This document shows positions 61,921-64,000 of a DNA stretch of 64,000 nt, in pieces. Below the pieces are notes generated by a model. The model saw only the letters and a list, made by a program, of their open reading frames with translations, was not told the DNA's origin and ran no database searches. The stretch lies in contig NZ_LUAV01000004.1 in the NCBI RefSeq assembly GCF_002078505.1, positions 220,966-284,965 of the forward strand, given 5' to 3'. This DNA comes from Ensifer aridi (GTDB lineage Bacteria > Pseudomonadota > Alphaproteobacteria > Rhizobiales > Rhizobiaceae). The position numbers and the translations under genes are program-made. Within the stretch, counting starts at the first letter, position 1; each line of letters starts with the position of its first letter.

Positions 61921-61937
61921 CTGTACTGACGGTACAG
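61921..61937. promoter_or_regulatory. Candidate operator of the TetR-family gene
   Basis: CTGTAC (61921-61926) and GTACAG (61932-61937) are perfect inverted arms around TGACG. It ends within the Shine-Dalgarno region, 9 bases before the ATG, so binding would block translation initiation as well as transcription. Confidence 0.7.
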
Positions 61938-61946
61938 GAGCGCACC

Positions 61947-62567
61947 ATGCGAAAGGGCAGGGAAACGCGCGCGAAGATCCTCGATGCCGCCGAAGCCGCA
62001 GTCCTGGCAAAGGGGTTCGGAGCGACCTCGATCGACGAACTGATCGTCGAAACGGGCATCACCAAGAGCGGTTTCTTCTACCATTTCCGCGATAAGAATG
62101 AGCTCGCCAAGGCATTGCTCGAGCGCTACATCGAGAATGACGAGCGCATCTACGACGAGATCTTCGGACGGGCGCGCGAACTTGCGGATGATCCGCTGCA
62201 GGCTTTTCTGATCGGCCTCAAGCTTCTTTCCGAATTGCTCTCGGACCTGCCGAACGGTCATCCCGGCTGCCTCGTTGCCACGATGTGCACGCAGGAACGC
62301 GCCTTCGATCGGGAAATTCGGGAGATCAATCGGCAAGCGGCGCTGATGTGGCGCCGCCGCTTCGGCGCCATGTTCCGCGACATCATGCAGGTTCATAAGC
62401 CGCGCGAGCCGCTCGATGCCGATCAGCTTGCCGATATGGTCTCGACCGTCCTCGAAGGCGGCATCGTGCTGTCGAAGGCGCTCAAGGAGCCGAAGAGCCT
62501 GCCGGATCAGGTGCTCGTCTTCCGCACTTTCGTGCGGCTGCTCTTCCAGCCTGCCGGTCAGCCTTGA
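61947..62567 (+). CDS. TetR-family transcriptional regulator
   Basis: 206-residue repressor. N-terminal helix-turn-helix (about residues 25-48) is TSIDELIVETGITKSGFFYH FRDKNELA-like, with KGRETRAKILDAAEAAVLAK before it. The C-terminal domain has GHPGCLVATMCTQERAFDRE, with cysteines that resemble the LmrA/NemR or AcrR-like redox-sensing group, but this is uncertain. AGGAG is seven bases before the ATG. The palindrome upstream suggests autoregulation. The target gene is unknown; the neighbours are convergent or divergent single genes. Confidence 0.9.
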   Translation: MRKGRETRAKILDAAEAAVLAKGFGATSIDELIVETGITKSGFFYHFRDKNELAKALLERYIENDERIYDEIFGRARELADDPLQAFLIGLKLLSELLSDLPNGHPGCLVATMCTQERAFDREIREINRQAALMWRRRFGAMFRDIMQVHKPREPLDADQLADMVSTVLEGGIVLSKALKEPKSLPDQVLVFRTFVRLLFQPAGQP

Positions 62568-62576
62568 AAAAACCGA

Positions 62577-63104
62577 TCAGGCTTGGCCCTCCTCCATCGC
62601 CGCCGCCATTTCCGCAAGCTTGCGCACGGTGTTGAGGTTGCGCGCCGTGCCAGGCTTCAGCGCCGGCAGCTTGAGCTTCGATCGTCCGGATCCGTTCGGA
62701 TAGTGGACGTAAATTTCCCGCCCGTGGATCTGCACCTCTTCTCCACCCGGCGCCACGAGCTTGTCGAGCGCGTCGGCCGCCGTCGGTTCAGGCAGGAAGG
62801 TAACGAGGAGCAAGTTGGGCTTGGCATGCGGAAAAGGCGCTTGCGACACGACCGCATCGAGTTCGCGCCGGCTGCGCAGCAGAACGCCCGGAGCCTTGCC
62901 CATCCGCTCCGCCAGCGCCGACTCGAGCCCTGCCTGCACCTCTGCCTCGCTGAGCTCGGACCGGAAGAGCACGTTGCCGCTCTGGATGTAGGTCTTGACG
63001 TCCGCGAAGCCGAGCCGTTCACAAATCGCTTTAAGTTCGGCCATCGGCAGCGTGCCCGTACCGCCGACATTGACCGCTCTGAGCAGCGCTACATAGACCG
63101 GCAC
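62577..63104 (-). CDS. DUF1697 protein
   Basis: 175-residue protein of unknown function with the DUF1697 pattern: MPVYVALLRAVNVGGTGTLP start, MAELKAICERLGFADVKTYI, QSGNVLFRSELSEAEV, a mid DUF1697 helix set, and a C-terminal AARNLNTVRKLAEMA-like part (TARNLNTVRKL). GTG 63104 is chosen as start because GGGAGAG precedes it by a few bases and the family starts here; the longer frame to 63431 is antisense to the peptidase gene. It lies 11 bases after ptrB and is probably cotranscribed. Confidence 0.88.
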   Translation of the reverse strand: MPVYVALLRAVNVGGTGTLPMAELKAICERLGFADVKTYIQSGNVLFRSELSEAEVQAGLESALAERMGKAPGVLLRSRRELDAVVSQAPFPHAKPNLLLVTFLPEPTAADALDKLVAPGGEEVQIHGREIYVHYPNGSGRSKLKLPALKPGTARNLNTVRKLAEMAAAMEEGQA

Positions 63105-63115
63105 CGGCTCTCCCC

Positions 63116-64000
63116 CTACATCTTCCCTGCAACCTTGATGGCGAAGGCATATTCGAAGGCGATCTCCTCCAGCCGTTGGAAGCGGCCCGAAGCGCCGCCA
63201 TGACCGGCGTCCATGTTCGTCTTCAAGAGGATCGGCTCGTTGCCGGTCGTGTTCTCGCGCAGCTTCGCCACCCATTTGGCCGGTTCCCAATAAGTGACGC
63301 GCGGATCGGTGAGCCCGCCGAGCGCCAGGATCGCCGGATAGGGCTTGGCCTCTACATTGTCGTAGGGCGAATAGCTGGCGATGATATTGTAGAACTCCGC
63401 GCTCTCGATCGGATTGCCCCATTCGGGCCATTCCGGCGGAGTCAGCGGCAGCGTGTCGTCGAGCATGGTATTGAGGACATCGACGAAGGGGACAGCGGCG
63501 ATGATGCCGCGGAATTTCTCCGGCGCCATATTGGCGATCGCGCCCATCAGCATGCCTCCGGCCGAACCGCCCTCGGCGACGATGTTCGCGTAAGAGGTGA
63601 ACCTCTGCTGATTCAAATAGTCAGCCGCGGCGATGAAGTCCTTGAACGTATTGCCCTTCTTCGCCATCTTGCCGTCTTCGTACCATTGGAAGCCCTTGTC
63701 TTTCCCGCCGCGGATATGGGCGATCGCATAGACGAAACCGCGGTCGACGAGTGACAGGCAATTGGTGTTGAAGCTGGCCGGGATAGTAATGCCGTAGGCG
63801 CCGTAGCCGTAAAGCAGGCAGGGTGCGGAACCGTCGAGCGGCGTATTCTTGCGGTAGAGAAGCGTGACCGGGATTTCCGCGCCATCCGGAGCCGGAGCGA
63901 AGACGCGGCGGGTCACGTAGTCGTCGGGATTATGGCCGGAGGGAACCTCCTGGGTCTTTAGCAGCGAGCGCTCGCGCGTCTGCATGTCGTAGTCGAAAAG
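63116..64000 (-). CDS. ptrB: Oligopeptidase B, C-terminal part (5' end beyond the window)
   Basis: About 295 residues of a prolyl-oligopeptidase-family serine peptidase that cleaves after basic residues. The 5' part extends past the right edge (frame open to 64000, reading LFDYDMQTRE). Catalytic triad: Ser in AEGGSAGGMLMG, Asp in LTDPRVTYWEPAKW, His in MDAGHGGASGRFQRLEE. Other family segments: PCLLYGYGAYGITIPASF, FVYAIAHIRGGKDKGFQWY. The full-length enzyme would be about 700 residues. Cytosolic or exported status cannot be determined from this part. Confidence 0.93.
   Translation of the reverse strand, partial: LFDYDMQTRERSLLKTQEVPSGHNPDDYVTRRVFAPAPDGAEIPVTLLYRKNTPLDGSAPCLLYGYGAYGITIPASFNTNCLSLVDRGFVYAIAHIRGGKDKGFQWYEDGKMAKKGNTFKDFIAAADYLNQQRFTSYANIVAEGGSAGGMLMGAIANMAPEKFRGIIAAVPFVDVLNTMLDDTLPLTPPEWPEWGNPIESAEFYNIIASYSPYDNVEAKPYPAILALGGLTDPRVTYWEPAKWVAKLRENTTGNEPILLKTNMDAGHGGASGRFQRLEEIAFEYAFAIKVAGKM

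Noticed and set aside
1..64000. CRISPR array or transposase
   Set aside because: No regularly spaced direct repeats and no transposase or integrase product was seen; repeats present are dispersed palindromes.

Overview
The window is a GC-rich chromosomal segment of an alphaproteobacterium of the order Rhizobiales, most likely a Sinorhizobium/Ensifer species. The main reasons are the betI-betC-betB-betA order with a choline sulfatase, a cysH-cysD-cysN operon whose CysH carries the cysteine pattern of an APS reductase, and several families of short palindromic intergenic repeats (RIME-type mosaic elements) typical of rhizobial chromosomes. No plasmid, phage, transposase, CRISPR or island signature was seen; most of it looks like core genome.

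Layout. 0-15 kb: an RTX calcium-binding protein, a HAD hydrolase with mutY, a divergent DUF721 gene, a DsbA-like lipoprotein, smc, ppdK, small lipoprotein and hypothetical genes, a DUF1499 protein, and a coupled metallo-beta-lactamase/DCC pair. 15-17 kb: tRNA-Gln(UUG), tRNA-Pro(CGG) and three small genes. 17-21 kb: sulfate activation and APS reduction (cysHDN), then a coupled pair of envelope proteins. 21-27 kb: the bet operon for choline-O-sulfate/choline to glycine betaine, with RIME elements in two of its three gaps and a perfect operator-like palindrome upstream of betI. 27-40 kb: an HdeD-like protein, two c-di-GMP proteins (EAL-CBS-GGDEF and PAS-GAF-GGDEF-EAL), a quinone oxidoreductase, a Ser/Lys-type asparaginase, a DeoR regulator divergent from a DUF4406 gene, GSTs, a LysR regulator and an L,D-transpeptidase. 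40-53 kb: ohrR/ohr organic peroxide defence, a HerA-like ATPase, aldo/keto reductase, tam, a dehalogenase-like HAD, a phosphatase-like protein, an alcohol dehydrogenase, a class IV aminotransferase, a decayed OmdA/YdeI-type gene and sodB. 53-64 kb: a WYL regulator divergent from a LysE exporter, two c-type cytochromes, a MerR regulator, gcd, selO, a homocysteine methyltransferase-like gene, a TetR regulator, DUF1697 and a partial oligopeptidase B.

Common themes are osmoprotection, sulfur assimilation, oxidative and peroxide stress, and c-di-GMP signalling. Many regulators sit beside inverted repeats that are good operator candidates.

The least explained item is a compact unit at about 30.66-30.88 kb. 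It has a promoter-like motif, a strong Shine-Dalgarno, a 23-codon ORF, a downstream sequence exactly complementary to that Shine-Dalgarno, a UUCG hairpin and an intrinsic terminator. It could be a structured small RNA or a self-occluding small-protein mRNA. No complete novel multigene system could be demonstrated from sequence alone.
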